Shown: piece after piece, positions 34,943 to 44,070 of the stretch
Position numbering within the stretch: the first letter of the stretch is position 1
Layout of the letters: each line of letters starts with the position of its first letter
Assembly (NCBI GenBank): GCA_026005175.1
Contig: BPKO01000001.1
Coordinates: 496,001 to 560,000, forward strand
DNA length: 64,000 nucleotides
Direction of reading: 5' to 3'
Source of the DNA: Candidatus Tectimicrobiota bacterium
GTDB taxonomy: Bacteria; Tectomicrobia; Entotheonellia; Entotheonellales; Entotheonellaceae
Translations under genes and position numbers: made by a program
The notes under the pieces: generated by a model
What the model was told of the DNA's origin: nothing
Database searches by the model: none
The model's input: only the letters and a program-made list of their open reading frames with translations

Positions 34943-35398
34943 CTACGCTTCTGAGTCGGGGTTATCAGAAGGTGGCGGTGCGGGGCCGCCGGTGAGGGTA
35001 ACGCAGTAGCGGTCCTCGGCGTCGAGGGCGCACTCGAGCACGCCCACGTACTCCAGGGTAGCGCTTTGCCCCGGGCAGGTCTCCCGCAGCACGCGGATGG
35101 CTGCCACCGGCATGCCGCTTTCTTGGAACTCGGCCCGCAGCCGGGCATGGGTGGTGAAAAAGCGGCGAATGCGCTCGTCAAGCTGGCGGCCGCCCACGGG
35201 GAGGAGGGCGCGCTCGGCCTCGTAAGTGGAAAGGCGCCGCCAGGCTCCGAGCCAGCGGTGGCGCCGTGGAATGCACAGGCGCTTAAAGTACGGCTTGCCG
35301 GCCTCGCGAAAGAGCAAGTCGCGCAGCAGCTCTTTAAACGTCGCCGCGTCGAGGGTCAGCCGCAGCGTCTCGCGCTGCAGCCGGGTCTCTGTGGCCAT
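34943..35398 (-). CDS. Hypothetical protein
   Basis: 151-aa soluble protein: TLRLTLDAATFKELLRDLLF, FKRLCIPRRHRWLGAWRRLS, a helix-rich middle and a C-terminal strand pair around ATLEYVGVLECAL. Polar tail. It starts 12 bases after the CYTH gene (SD GGAGG) and is likely translated from the same message. No family recognised. Confidence 0.6.
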   Translation of the reverse strand: MATETRLQRETLRLTLDAATFKELLRDLLFREAGKPYFKRLCIPRRHRWLGAWRRLSTYEAERALLPVGGRQLDERIRRFFTTHARLRAEFQESGMPVAAIRVLRETCPGQSATLEYVGVLECALDAEDRYCVTLTGGPAPPPSDNPDSEA

Positions 35399-35410
35399 GG
35401 GGGACCTCCC

Positions 35411-36008
35411 TCAGGTGAGCTGGCATGCCCGCAGGTCGACGTGCACGCCCTGAAACTGGGCAAAGGTCAGGTCGGTGCACGGCAGGCAGTAGTGGCTGCA
35501 GACGGCGTCGAAGATCTCGCCATAGCTTGCTGTCAAGCGCGCAGCAAAGTCGAGGCCGAGCTTGGTGGCGACGGCACGGATGGCGTCGCGGGGCCCCTCG
35601 ATTTCCAAAAAGGCGCCAAACGGCACCTCGTCGAGCAGCAGCTTGGCTCCGTCGTAAACAAACGTCTCGCGGTACTTCTCGTAGCGCAGGGTGACGACAA
35701 AGCCTAGCCGGGTGAGCAGCGCCTGCATGGTGTCGAAGTCGCTCACTTCCACTTCGTACTCACGCAGCACTTTGAAGTCTCCGTCGGCGGTGGCCGGCGG
35801 TTCCTTGTAAGTGAGGGTGGTGCGCCGGTCACGCCGCAGGCGCAGCAGGCAGCCCTGGCGCTGCAGGCGCCGCTCTGGGGTATCGAAGCGGAGATTTTCC
35901 TCGTAGGTGCGGGGGGTTTCCAGGCGGGCCCCCCAGGGCCAGCAGGCGCTGGCGCATGGCGGCCACGTCGTCGACGATGAACTTTACTTCGATTTCTTCG
36001 TGGGCCAT
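35411..36008 (-). CDS. CYTH-domain protein (class IV adenylate cyclase / ThTPase-like), frameshifted
   Basis: Start ATG 36008 gives MAHEEIEVKFIVDDVAAMRQRLLAL with the CYTH signature ExExK. After one shift it continues RLETPRTYEENLRFDTPERRL, LLRLRRDRRTTLTYKEP and, in the second half, REYEVEVSDFDTMQALL, YEKYRETF and LDEVPFGAFLEIEGP. CYTH enzymes bind triphosphates with metal (adenylate cyclase, thiamine triphosphatase, tripolyphosphatase). The break falls in a C6 run (35929-35934); adding one base restores about 198 codons. Confidence 0.78.
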
Positions 36009-36165
36009 AGGGGTGGCTCCGCAAGGACAGCTAGGACGTCATAGTAGTGGCTGCCGGGAGTGGCGTCAAGGCGGGATCGCTTTCCCATGCGGCGGGAGCC
36101 AATTGCCGGTATACTGTGCCAAACGACGCTTTGTCACCTGTTACGTGCAGGAAGGAGACTCTGTC

Positions 36166-37221
36166 ATGCGCGGAGGGAGCAACGATCCACTGCGGGACCT
36201 CTTCCAGGATACCCCATTGCCGCGCGTGCCGCGCGGGCTGATCGTGATCGCGATTCTTGCCTTGCTGGGCTTAAGTGCGCTGCTCACCATGTTTTACACC
36301 GTCGAGGCCGACGAGGTGGCGGTAGTGCAGCGCTTTGGCAAGTACGTGCGCCAGACCGGCCCGGGGCTGAACTTCAAGCTGCCCTTTGGCATCGAGACGG
36401 TGCGCAAGGTCAAAGCCCAGCGCGTCTTGAAGGAGGAGTTTGGCTTCCGTACCGAAGAGGCGGGGGTGCGCACCCGCTTCAGCGAGAGCGAGTTCCCCGA
36501 CGAGTCGCTTATGCTTACCGGCGACCTCAACGTCGCCGACGTACGCTGGATCGTGCAGTACCGCATTGCCGATCCGGTCAAGTACCTCTTTGGCAACCGC
36601 AACCCTCGCAAGGCGCTGCGTGACGCGGCGGAAATCGCCATGCGCACCGTAGTGGGCGACTACACGGTTACCGAAGTGCTGACCGAGAGCCGCCTGGAAA
36701 TCGCCAACAAGGCCCAGGAGAAGCTGCAGCGGCTTCTTGACCTCTACGAAACTGGCCTGCGCGTCGAGACGGTAAAGATGCAGAACGTCACGCCGCCTTC
36801 GGAGGCGGTCAAGCGCGCCTTCAACGAGGTCAACGAGGCGCAGCAGGAAAAAGCGCGCAAGATCAACGAGGCGCTGCAGGCTTACAACCAAGCCGTGCCG
36901 CGCGCCCGCGGCGAAGCCGAGCGCACCATTGCCAAAGCCGAAGGGTACGCTATCAACCGCATCAACGCCGCAAAAGGCGATGCCGCCCGCTTTACGGCCC
37001 TGCTGGCCGAATACCAAAAGGCGCCCGACGTCACCCGCCGCCGCCTCTACCTTGAGACCATGCGCGCCGTGCTGCCGGCCGTCAAGCAAGTGTTCGTCTT
37101 TGACGCCGATCAGCCGGCCTCACTGCTGCCGTTTCTGGATCTGCAGCGCGGTGACCGCCTGCCGGAAGCGGCGCTGCCTGGCGAGCGGCCGCTGGCCCAA
37201 CAGAGAGGAGAGGTGCAATGA
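36166..37221 (+). CDS. hflK: HflK, FtsH protease modulator
   Basis: 351-aa SPFH/prohibitin-family membrane protein that, with HflC, forms the complex controlling FtsH. One N-terminal TM (about 22-43), then the SPFH domain (TVEADEVAVVQRFGKYVRQTGPGLNFKLPFGIE in two parts) and a long coiled coil (NEAQQEKARKINEAL, ERTIAKAEGYAINRINAAKGDA). ATG 36166 chosen for GAAGGAG. Its stop overlaps hflC's ATG by 4 bases. Confidence 0.93.
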   Translation: MRGGSNDPLRDLFQDTPLPRVPRGLIVIAILALLGLSALLTMFYTVEADEVAVVQRFGKYVRQTGPGLNFKLPFGIETVRKVKAQRVLKEEFGFRTEEAGVRTRFSESEFPDESLMLTGDLNVADVRWIVQYRIADPVKYLFGNRNPRKALRDAAEIAMRTVVGDYTVTEVLTESRLEIANKAQEKLQRLLDLYETGLRVETVKMQNVTPPSEAVKRAFNEVNEAQQEKARKINEALQAYNQAVPRARGEAERTIAKAEGYAINRINAAKGDAARFTALLAEYQKAPDVTRRRLYLETMRAVLPAVKQVFVFDADQPASLLPFLDLQRGDRLPEAALPGERPLAQQRGEVQ

Positions 37222-38246
37222 ACCGCTTGGTCATCCCGATCGCCGTGCTGGCACTGGTGGTGATCATCGTCCTCAGCAGCGCCTTGTACCACGTCGACGA
37301 AACCGAGCAGGTGATCATCACCCAGTTTGGCGAGCCGGTGGGGGAGCCCATCACCACCCCCGGCCTGCACCTCAAGGCGCCCTTTATTCAGAAAGTGCGG
37401 CGCTTTGACAAGCGCATCCTGGAGTGGGACGGCTCGCCCGACCAGATCCCGACCCTTGACAAGCGCTTTATTTTGCTCGACACCACGGCGCGTTGGCGCA
37501 TCGTCGACCCGCTGCGCTTCTTGCAGTCGGTAGGCGACGAGCGCTCGGCGCAGAGCCGCCTCGACGACCTCATCGAGTCGGCAGCGCGCGACATCGTCAG
37601 CGGCAACTTGCTCATTCAGGCGGTGCGCAACTTCGAGCGCGAGCTGCCGGTGCAGAGCCTCGAAGAAGAGCCCGGTGGCGAGCAGCCTTCAGAGACCGAG
37701 GGCCTGGTGGAGCAGGCGGTGCGCTCTTTTGTCCCGCAGCCGCTGGCTCGCGACATTGCCCCCGAGGAGCGGCTGGGGCGCGACAGGCTCACCGAGCTGA
37801 TGGTGCAGCGGGCCCAGGAAAACCTGCCCAACCTGGGCATCGAGCTCATCGACGTGCGCATCAAGCGCATTAACTACGTGCCCGAGGTGCGGCAGAAGGT
37901 CTACGAGCGCATGATCTCCGAGCGGCGCCGCATCGCCGCCCGCTTTCGCTCCGAAGGCGATGGGGTAAGCGCCAAGATCCAGGGCGAAAAAGAGCGCGAG
38001 CTCGACCGCATCCGCTCCGAGGCCTACCGGCGCGCTCAGGAGATCATGGGCAAGAGCGATGCCGAAGCGGCGCGCATTTACGCCGAAGCCTACGGCCAGG
38101 ACCCCGAGTTTTACTCCTTCCTGCAGACCCTGGAGACTTACAAGCAGACCCTGCAGGGCAACGCCAGCCTGCTGCTTACCACCGACAGCGACTTTTACCG
38201 CTACCTCAAAGGCGCCCTTCGCGACGGCTACGGCGGGCGCGAGTAA
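37218..38246 (+). CDS. hflC: HflC, FtsH protease modulator
   Basis: 342-aa SPFH protein: N-terminal TM (about 6-22), LYHVDETEQVIITQFGEP, RFDKRILEWDGSPDQIPTLDKRFI, DVRIKRINYVPEVRQKVYERM and the coiled coil EKERELDRIRSEAYRRAQ, ending FYSFLQTLETYKQTL. An insert around 140-165 (SLEEEPGGEQPSETEG) is longer than in E. coli HflC. Translationally coupled to hflK. Confidence 0.94.
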   Translation: MNRLVIPIAVLALVVIIVLSSALYHVDETEQVIITQFGEPVGEPITTPGLHLKAPFIQKVRRFDKRILEWDGSPDQIPTLDKRFILLDTTARWRIVDPLRFLQSVGDERSAQSRLDDLIESAARDIVSGNLLIQAVRNFERELPVQSLEEEPGGEQPSETEGLVEQAVRSFVPQPLARDIAPEERLGRDRLTELMVQRAQENLPNLGIELIDVRIKRINYVPEVRQKVYERMISERRRIAARFRSEGDGVSAKIQGEKERELDRIRSEAYRRAQEIMGKSDAEAARIYAEAYGQDPEFYSFLQTLETYKQTLQGNASLLLTTDSDFYRYLKGALRDGYGGRE

Positions 38247-38253
38247 CCTGCCG

Positions 38254-38281
38254 GGGGCCTGCCCCCCCGGGGGCAGGCCCC
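38254..38281. terminator. GC-rich hairpin between convergent genes
   Basis: 12-bp perfect stem (38254-38265 / 38270-38281) with a 4-base loop, lying between the stops of hflC and the enoyl-CoA hydratase gene. No T tract on either side, but the position suits a bidirectional terminator. Confidence 0.5.
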
Positions 38282-38289
38282 GGTAGCCC

Positions 38290-39078
38290 TCAGCGGCCCT
38301 GGAAGGTGGGCCGGCGCTTTTCGGCAAAGGCAAAAACGCCCTCGCGGAAGTCGGCGGTGCGGCCGCACGCGGCAATCGCTTGCGCCTCGAGCTCCATTTG
38401 CGTCTCCAAAGTCTCGCTGCTGCTGCCATAAAGCAAGCGCTTGGCGTGACCATAGGCCACCGTTGGCCCCTGGGCCAGCTGGGTGGCGATGGCCCGCACT
38501 TCCTGCGCGAACTGGTCGTCGGCAAAGACGCGGTTCACCAGCCCCCAGGCCAGCGCATCGCGGGCGCTCAGCACGGGGTTAAGATACGTGAGCTCCAGGG
38601 CGCGCTTGAGGCCGATGAGGCGCGGCAGGAAAAACGTCGAGCTGCCGTCGGGGGAAGCGCCAATCTGGGTGTAGGCCATAGTGAAGCGGGCCGATTCGGC
38701 GGCCAGGACGAGGTCGCCGGCCAGGGCCAAGGCCATGCCGCCGCCGGCAGCCACGCCGTTGACGGCGCTGATGGTCGGCTTGGGCATGCGCACCAGGCGT
38801 GACACCGCGGCGTGCATTTCGGCAGTGAGCAGCTTGACATGGGCGCCGATGGCGTCGATGTGCTTGCAGAAATCCTTGACGTCTCCTCCGGCACAGAACG
38901 CGCGGCCGCTGCCGGTGATCACCACCACGCGCACGCTGTCGTCTTCGCTGCAGGTGACCACCGCATGGTGGAACTCGCGCGCCAGCTGCAAGTCGAGGGC
39001 GTTGAAGGCCTCAGGACGGTTAAGGGTGATGGTGGCGATGGCGTCGCGCACCTCGAGCTGGATCTTTTCATAGGCCAT
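38290..39078 (-). CDS. Enoyl-CoA hydratase/isomerase (PaaG-like)
   Basis: 262-aa crotonase-fold enzyme. Oxyanion-hole segments are AFCAGGDVKDF and NGVAAGGGMALALAGDL. In place of the hydratase Glu pair it has Asp144 in IGASPDGSSTFFLPRLIG, the pattern of PaaG-type isomerases, so isomerisation is more likely than hydration. Start ATG 39078 after GAGGAGAA. It overlaps the upstream unknown gene by 11 bases and is in an operon with a CaiB-family CoA-transferase. Confidence 0.87.
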   Translation of the reverse strand: MAYEKIQLEVRDAIATITLNRPEAFNALDLQLAREFHHAVVTCSEDDSVRVVVITGSGRAFCAGGDVKDFCKHIDAIGAHVKLLTAEMHAAVSRLVRMPKPTISAVNGVAAGGGMALALAGDLVLAAESARFTMAYTQIGASPDGSSTFFLPRLIGLKRALELTYLNPVLSARDALAWGLVNRVFADDQFAQEVRAIATQLAQGPTVAYGHAKRLLYGSSSETLETQMELEAQAIAACGRTADFREGVFAFAEKRRPTFQGR

Positions 39079-40242
39079 GGCATTCTCCTCTGTGTGGGCC
39101 GGCGGCGTGGCCCAGCTGCGCGCCGACGCGGGCCAGTACCGCCGGGATTTCCGACACCGGGAACCACCACGACGGCGGCAGGCGCCCGGCCTGCACCGCC
39201 GCGGCGTAGTCACCCCAGCGCCGGCACGTCTCGCGCCAGGCCATCTCTGGCGCGTGCTCTGCCCGCAGGCGCGTGTAGGTGGCGTGCACGCAGTCCTCTT
39301 TCAGCCAGTCCTCCTGGCGGGCAAAGGCTCCTTGCTGGAAGAGGCGCCACTGCTGGCGGGCCAGCCGTGCGGCGTGAGGTCCAAAGCGCCGCCGCAGGGC
39401 GGCTTCCATGCGCCGGCAGAAAACCGCTTCGGGCATCTGGCGGTCAAAAGGATGGCGGCCGTCGCTCAGGTAGCCGCTGGCAGTGATGAGGCTGCCCAGG
39501 ATGGCGTGCAGGTGCTCGGCCAGGGAAGCCGCGGGGGCCAGTTCCCGGGCCGTGGTCAGCTTGACCGCCACCACCTCGTCGCCCACCACGCGGCCTACGA
39601 AGTCACCGGCCTGGATGTTGACGCCACGCAGCTCGGGGTACCACCAGAGGACTTCCACGATCTGGCGCCAGATGCGGCGCGAGGCCTGGGGGCTGAAGCG
39701 GCGGTGCGCCCCGTGGGCGTTGACCAGGAAGACGCCGCCGTCGCAGGCCGCCTCGAACACCAGCTCTTTGTAATCCTCAAGCCACTCCACGGCGTACGCC
39801 GCCACCCCCGCCGGCCAGCGGCAGCGTGCCCCCGAGGTAGGGGCGGGCGCAGTACTGCGGCTGGCGCGCGTGCAGCGCCCGCAAGTGGCAAAAGTCGCGC
39901 TGCGTCAGGGCGCTGCTGGCGCCCGGGGCACGAGCGGCGATGAGGCCAAAGACACCACAGCGGCCGTCCCGCAGCGTTACCTGGGCGCGCCAGACGCGCT
40001 GGTCAGCGCCTTCCTGGTAAAAGGCAATTTCCAGGCGCTCTAGGTCTTCCAGATGGGGAGCGGGGGCAAACAGGTGGCGCAGCGTCTGGGCCAGGAACGC
40101 CCCCTGCTGGGCCACGCAGCAGCGTCTGCAAGCCGCGCACCGTGTCCATCACCGACAGCTCGCCGGCCTGCGGCGGGCGGCGCAGGTGCCAGGTGGGCTG
40201 CAGCTGCCAGAAGAGGCGGGCACGCAAAGCGGCGCGGTCCAT
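39068..40242 (-). pseudogene. Unknown protein, reading frame broken twice
   Basis: One gene across three frames. It starts MDRAALRARLFWQLQPTWHL at ATG 40242, continues VAQQGAFLAQTLRHLF, DLERLEIAFYQEGADQ and RDFCHLRALHARQPQYCARPY, and then VEWLEDYKELVFEAA, FLVNAHGAHRRFSP, WWYPELRGVNIQAGDF to WWFPVSEIPAVLARVG. The first shift lies at about 40114-40121 and the second in a C5 run (39805-39809); both are +1. Repaired length about 390 aa. The middle (GGTLPLAG...EWLEDYKELVFE) has a faint kinase-like look, not enough for a call. Placed between CaiB-type CoA-transferase and enoyl-CoA isomerase genes. Confidence 0.6.
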
Positions 40243-40251
40243 GGCAGCCCC

Positions 40252-41451
40252 TCAGACGATGCCGCGGGCACGCAGGGCGTCGATGTCTTGTGGCGACAGG
40301 CCCAGCAGCGCCGAGAGCACCTCGGCGGTGTGCTCGCCCAGCGCCGGGGCGGGACGGTACTGCGTCGGCGAGGCCGACAGCTGGATGGGGTTGCCCAGCA
40401 TGGGGAAGACGCCGTGGCCGGGCTGCGCGAGGTCCACCACCATACGGCGCGCGCGCAGGTGTGCATCGGCGAGCAGCTCCTGGGTGTCAAGCGTCGCCGC
40501 CGCCGGAATGCCTGCCCGCCCGAGCTGCTCCATTGCTTCGTGCTTGGTGCGCTGCCGCGTCCAGGCGGCAAGGGTCTCGTACACCGCTGCGGCGTGCTGC
40601 AGGCGCGCTTGCGGCGAGGCAAAGCGCGGGTCGGCCAGCAAGTCGGGGCGCCCGATGGCCCGCAGCAGGTCCTGCCACATCGCCTCGCCCAGGACGAAAA
40701 TGTAAACGTAATCGTTTGGTCCCCCCGGTTTACAGGGGAAGACCTCGCTGGGCACTTGGCCCGGGAGGCGGTTGCCGCGCCGCGGCGCCGGCTTTTGGGT
40801 GTTGTACTGCTGGATCAGCGCCGAGCGCATGAAGTTGGCCACCACGTCCTGCATCGACACCTCGACACGCTGCCCGGTGCCGGTACGCAGGCGCTGGATG
40901 TAGGCGGCCAGGATGCCTACGGCGCAGTGGATCCCGGCGCCGGTGTCGGCAAAGGTGGCGCCACAGCGCAGGGGCGGGCCATCGGGGGTGCCGGTGACGC
41001 TCATTGCGCCGCCGCTGGCCTGGGCCAGCATGTCGAAGCTCTTAAAGGCGGCGTACGGCCCGTACGTGCCGTAGCCCTTGATGCTGGCATAGATGAGGCG
41101 CGGGTTGAGGGGGCGCAGCGCCTCGTAGCCCAGCCCTCGCTTCTCCAGGGCGCCTGGGGAAAAGTTCTCCACCAGCACGTCGGCGTGGGGCAGCAAGGCT
41201 TTAAAGAGGGCCATCCCTTCGGGGTGCTGGAGGTTAAGCGTCACGCTGCGCTTGTTGCTGTTGAGGGAGCAGAAGTACTTGCTGTCGGCTTGCGGATCGG
41301 GGCTACCCAGGCGGCGGCCCTGCTCGCCGCTGCCTGGCGGCTCGAACTTGATCACCTCGGCGCCCAGCCAGGCCAGGATCTCGGTGCAGGCAGGGCCGGC
41401 TTCGTACTGCGTGAGGTCAAAGATGACCATCCCTTGCAGGGCGCTGCTCAT
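40252..41451 (-). CDS. CaiB/BaiF family CoA-transferase
   Basis: 399-aa class III CoA-transferase. The catalytic aspartate is Asp169 in GATFADTGAG, as in formyl-CoA transferase. Family segments are FDLTQYEAGPACTEILAWLGAEVIK (in two pieces), NKRSVTLNLQHPEG, ENFSPGALEKRGLGYEAL and SIKGYGTYGPYA. Acid and CoA donors cannot be read from sequence. It heads a minus-strand run with the unknown gene and the enoyl-CoA isomerase. Confidence 0.9.
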   Translation of the reverse strand: MSSALQGMVIFDLTQYEAGPACTEILAWLGAEVIKFEPPGSGEQGRRLGSPDPQADSKYFCSLNSNKRSVTLNLQHPEGMALFKALLPHADVLVENFSPGALEKRGLGYEALRPLNPRLIYASIKGYGTYGPYAAFKSFDMLAQASGGAMSVTGTPDGPPLRCGATFADTGAGIHCAVGILAAYIQRLRTGTGQRVEVSMQDVVANFMRSALIQQYNTQKPAPRRGNRLPGQVPSEVFPCKPGGPNDYVYIFVLGEAMWQDLLRAIGRPDLLADPRFASPQARLQHAAAVYETLAAWTRQRTKHEAMEQLGRAGIPAAATLDTQELLADAHLRARRMVVDLAQPGHGVFPMLGNPIQLSASPTQYRPAPALGEHTAEVLSALLGLSPQDIDALRARGIV

Positions 41452-41473
41452 CGCGTCGTGTTCCTCGTTGGGC

Positions 41474-42184
41474 CTATTCCTCCAGCGCCGAAGGCAAGAA
41501 AGGGCTGGTGCTGTAGAGGCGCCGCTCGCGGCCTGGAATGCGCTCGGCGTGCAGGGTGCCGTCCTGCAAGGTCACCAGGGCGTAGCCTCCCTGGGCGAAC
41601 ATGCCCGGATTGATCACCAGGGTGCGGCCGATGCGGTCTTCGCCTGGGGCTTCGTGAATGTGGCCGCAAATGCACACGTCAGGCTGATACCTTTCCAGGA
41701 AGCGCCGCACGCTAAGACTGCCTACGTGCCGGCCGCTCCAGAGGCGATCCACGGCGGTGCCGTAGGGGGGGCAGTGGGCCACCAGCAGCTTGAAAGGAGC
41801 ATCGGCAACCGTGGCGTAGCCTGCTTCCAGGGCGGCCGCGAGCTCTTCTTCGCTGAACTCCGTCGGGGTGCCAAAGGGGGTGAAGGTTGACCCTCCCACG
41901 CCAAAGAGGCCCAAAGGGCCAAAGCGGTGGCCTTGCCCATGGAGGTTGATGCCTTGCTGGGTCAGCCACGCGTTGGTTTCCCACAAGTCGGTGTTGCCGA
42001 CTTGCGCCAGGACCCGTGGGTTGTATTGCCGGATGGCGGCCAGGACCTTGGCGGCGACCCGGGCGCCGCGCCAGCGCGTGAGGTCTCCCGTGACCACCAC
42101 CAGGTCGGCTTGGCGCAGGGTCTCGGCCAGGGCAGGCAGCGGGTGCAGGTACTCGTGGACATCGCCAAATAGGACGAGGCGCAT
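41474..42184 (-). CDS. Metallophosphoesterase
   Basis: 236-aa calcineurin-like phosphoesterase. Metal ligands in order are FGDVHEYLH (Asp-x-His), VVTGDLTRW, VGNTDLWET (Asn-Asp for the GNHD box, His replaced by Thr), VAHCPPYG and CGHIHEAPG. The small size and UDP-sugar-hydrolase-free layout match the MPPE/YfcE-like group. ATG 42184 has AAGGGGA upstream. The upstream hexamers at 42222-42249 give its promoter. Confidence 0.83.
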   Translation of the reverse strand: MRLVLFGDVHEYLHPLPALAETLRQADLVVVTGDLTRWRGARVAAKVLAAIRQYNPRVLAQVGNTDLWETNAWLTQQGINLHGQGHRFGPLGLFGVGGSTFTPFGTPTEFSEEELAAALEAGYATVADAPFKLLVAHCPPYGTAVDRLWSGRHVGSLSVRRFLERYQPDVCICGHIHEAPGEDRIGRTLVINPGMFAQGGYALVTLQDGTLHAERIPGRERRLYSTSPFLPSALEE

Positions 42185-42221
42185 CGGTATCCCCTTGTCG
42201 TTGTGGCAGCGGTGCGACACG

Positions 42222-42249
42222 ATTGTAGCAAGCGAGGCGAGGATTGCAA
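42222..42249 (-). promoter_or_regulatory. Promoter for the metallophosphoesterase gene
   Basis: On the minus strand TTGCAA (42244-42249), a 16-base spacer and TACAAT (42222-42227). About 38 bases upstream of the ATG. Confidence 0.5.
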
Positions 42250-42265
42250 CGGCCGGCGCTGGCGG

Positions 42266-42294
42266 TTGGTGCTTCTTGAGTTTGGCTATACAAT
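42266..42294 (+). promoter_or_regulatory. Promoter for the pilMNOPQ operon
   Basis: TTGGTG (42266-42271), a 17-base spacer and TACAAT (42289-42294), divergent from the metallophosphoesterase promoter. The leader to pilM is about 130 bases. Confidence 0.55.
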
Positions 42295-42425
42295 TGCCGA
42301 AACGGTGGTGGGGGAACCCGGTGGCAGCGTAGGCTGGACCTGCGGCTGTTACCGACGGACGGCTTGCATCGCAGGGTTTCCCTGTGCCATATTGGAACCG
42401 GCACCCGGGGGTAGAGGAAGGGGGC

Positions 42426-43496
42426 ATGTTCTTCGCATCCAAAAAACCCGTGGTGGGCATTGACATTGGTACGTATGCCATCAAGCTGGTCCAGCTCAAG
42501 CGCAGCGGCAAGCAGTACCACCTGCTGCATTTCGGGTATATGCCGTTGCCGCCCGAAGCCATCGTCGACGGGGCCATTGCCGATCGAGGGGCGGTGGTGG
42601 AGGCCCTGCGCCATCTCCTGCAAATGGAGCGCCTCAAAGTCAAAGAAGTGGCCACGGCCATTGCCGGACAGGCGGTCATCGTCAAGCGCATCCAGATGCC
42701 GCGCATGACGGAAAAAGAACTGGCCGAGGCCATTCAGTGGGAAGCCGAGCAGCACATCCCCTTTTCGCTGGCCGACGTGCACCTGGACTTCCAGATTCTT
42801 CCCGCGGCGGGTAAGGCAGAAGAAGGCGCGGCGGACACCATGGACGTCCTGCTCGTGGCGGCGAAGAAAACCAAAGTTCACGAAGTGGCGAGCGTGCTTA
42901 GCGAAGCAGGATTAACGCCAGCCATCGTCGATGTGGAGGTCTTTGCCATAGAAAACAGCTTTGCGCTGAACTATGGGACGTCCTCCGGGGTGGTGGCCCT
43001 TGTGGACATCGGGGCAGCCACGATGAACATCAACATCCTGAAAGACGGGGTGACGCTTTTCCAGCGCGACATTGCCATGGGCGGCAACCACTATACCACG
43101 GCCTTGCAGAAGGAGTTCGGGATCAGCTTCGAGCAAGCCGAGCAGCTCAAACGGGGCGTTGGCTTTACGCCCGAGCGCAGCCCGGCGCGGGTGCTGGAGG
43201 TGATGGCCGCGGTAAGCGAAGACATCTGCGAAGAACTCCAACGCTCTTTTGAGTTCTTTCGGACCACGACGGCCGAAGAAGGGGTTGAGAAGGTCATCCT
43301 CAGCGGCGGCTGTGCCCACCTCAAAGGGTTGGACCGCTTTTGCAGCGAGCGGCTGGGCCTTCCGGTCGACATCGCCAACCCCTTTCTCAACCTCCAGTAC
43401 AACGAAAAAACCTTCGATCCGGAGTACTTGCAGGAGATGGCCCCCGTCGCCGCGGTGGGCGTGGGGCTGGCTTTGCGGAGGATCCACGACCGATGA
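42426..43496 (+). CDS. pilM: Type IV pilus assembly protein PilM
   Basis: 356-aa actin-like (FtsA-fold) cytoplasmic ATPase that binds the PilN N-terminus and anchors the PilNOP alignment complex. Features are VVGIDIGTYAIKLVQLK (phosphate 1), KRIQMPRMTEKELAEAIQWEAEQHIPF split around residue 100, VALVDIGAATMNINIL (phosphate 2) and KVILSGGCAHLKGL (adenosine). Start ATG 42426 after AGGAAGGGGG. It overlaps pilN by 4 bases. Confidence 0.95.
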   Translation: MFFASKKPVVGIDIGTYAIKLVQLKRSGKQYHLLHFGYMPLPPEAIVDGAIADRGAVVEALRHLLQMERLKVKEVATAIAGQAVIVKRIQMPRMTEKELAEAIQWEAEQHIPFSLADVHLDFQILPAAGKAEEGAADTMDVLLVAAKKTKVHEVASVLSEAGLTPAIVDVEVFAIENSFALNYGTSSGVVALVDIGAATMNINILKDGVTLFQRDIAMGGNHYTTALQKEFGISFEQAEQLKRGVGFTPERSPARVLEVMAAVSEDICEELQRSFEFFRTTTAEEGVEKVILSGGCAHLKGLDRFCSERLGLPVDIANPFLNLQYNEKTFDPEYLQEMAPVAAVGVGLALRRIHDR

Positions 43497-44059
43497 TCCG
43501 CATCAACCTGCTGCCAACGCGTCGGCTGCAGCGCCGCCTCGAGCTCAAGCGCCAGCTGCTTGTCGCCGCAGTGGTCTTGGGCCTGACCGTGGGAGGGGGG
43601 GGATGGCTTGGGCAGCAGCAGCAAGAGACCAAGTCGACGCTGCTGCGGCGCCTGGACCAGCTCGAGGCCGAGCTCAAGTCACTGGAGAAAATCATCAAGG
43701 AAGTGCAGCAGTTTGAAAAGCAAAGCAAGCTCTTGCAGCAAAAGATCGATGTGATCAACGATCTCAAAACCAATCAGCGCCGTCCTGCCTTGCTGCTTGA
43801 TGAGATCAGCCGCAGTCTCCCTGATCAGGTATGGCTGGAGACCATTCAGGAAACCGGCTCTAGTGTGAAAATCAGTGGGAAGTCATTGAACGGCAATCCC
43901 GGTATCGCTGCCTTCATGGAGAACCTGGAACACTCGCCGCTGTTTGGCACCGCCGAGCTCGTCGAGTCGAAGTCCGAAATTTTCCGCCAGCGGCGGGTGA
44001 TGTCCTTTACCATTACGGTTCCCATCCGCTTGCCCCAGAAAAAGCAGGCCACCACCTGA
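43493..44059 (+). CDS. pilN: Type IV pilus assembly protein PilN
   Basis: 188-aa bitopic inner-membrane protein. The conserved PilM-binding tail MIRINLLPTRR is at the N-terminus, TM at about 20-38, then a periplasmic coiled coil (LEAELKSLEKIIKEVQQF) and ferredoxin-like fold. ATGA overlap with pilM; 11 bases before pilO. Confidence 0.93.
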   Translation: MIRINLLPTRRLQRRLELKRQLLVAAVVLGLTVGGGGWLGQQQQETKSTLLRRLDQLEAELKSLEKIIKEVQQFEKQSKLLQQKIDVINDLKTNQRRPALLLDEISRSLPDQVWLETIQETGSSVKISGKSLNGNPGIAAFMENLEHSPLFGTAELVESKSEIFRQRRVMSFTITVPIRLPQKKQATT

Positions 44060-44070
44060 AGGAGGTCCCC

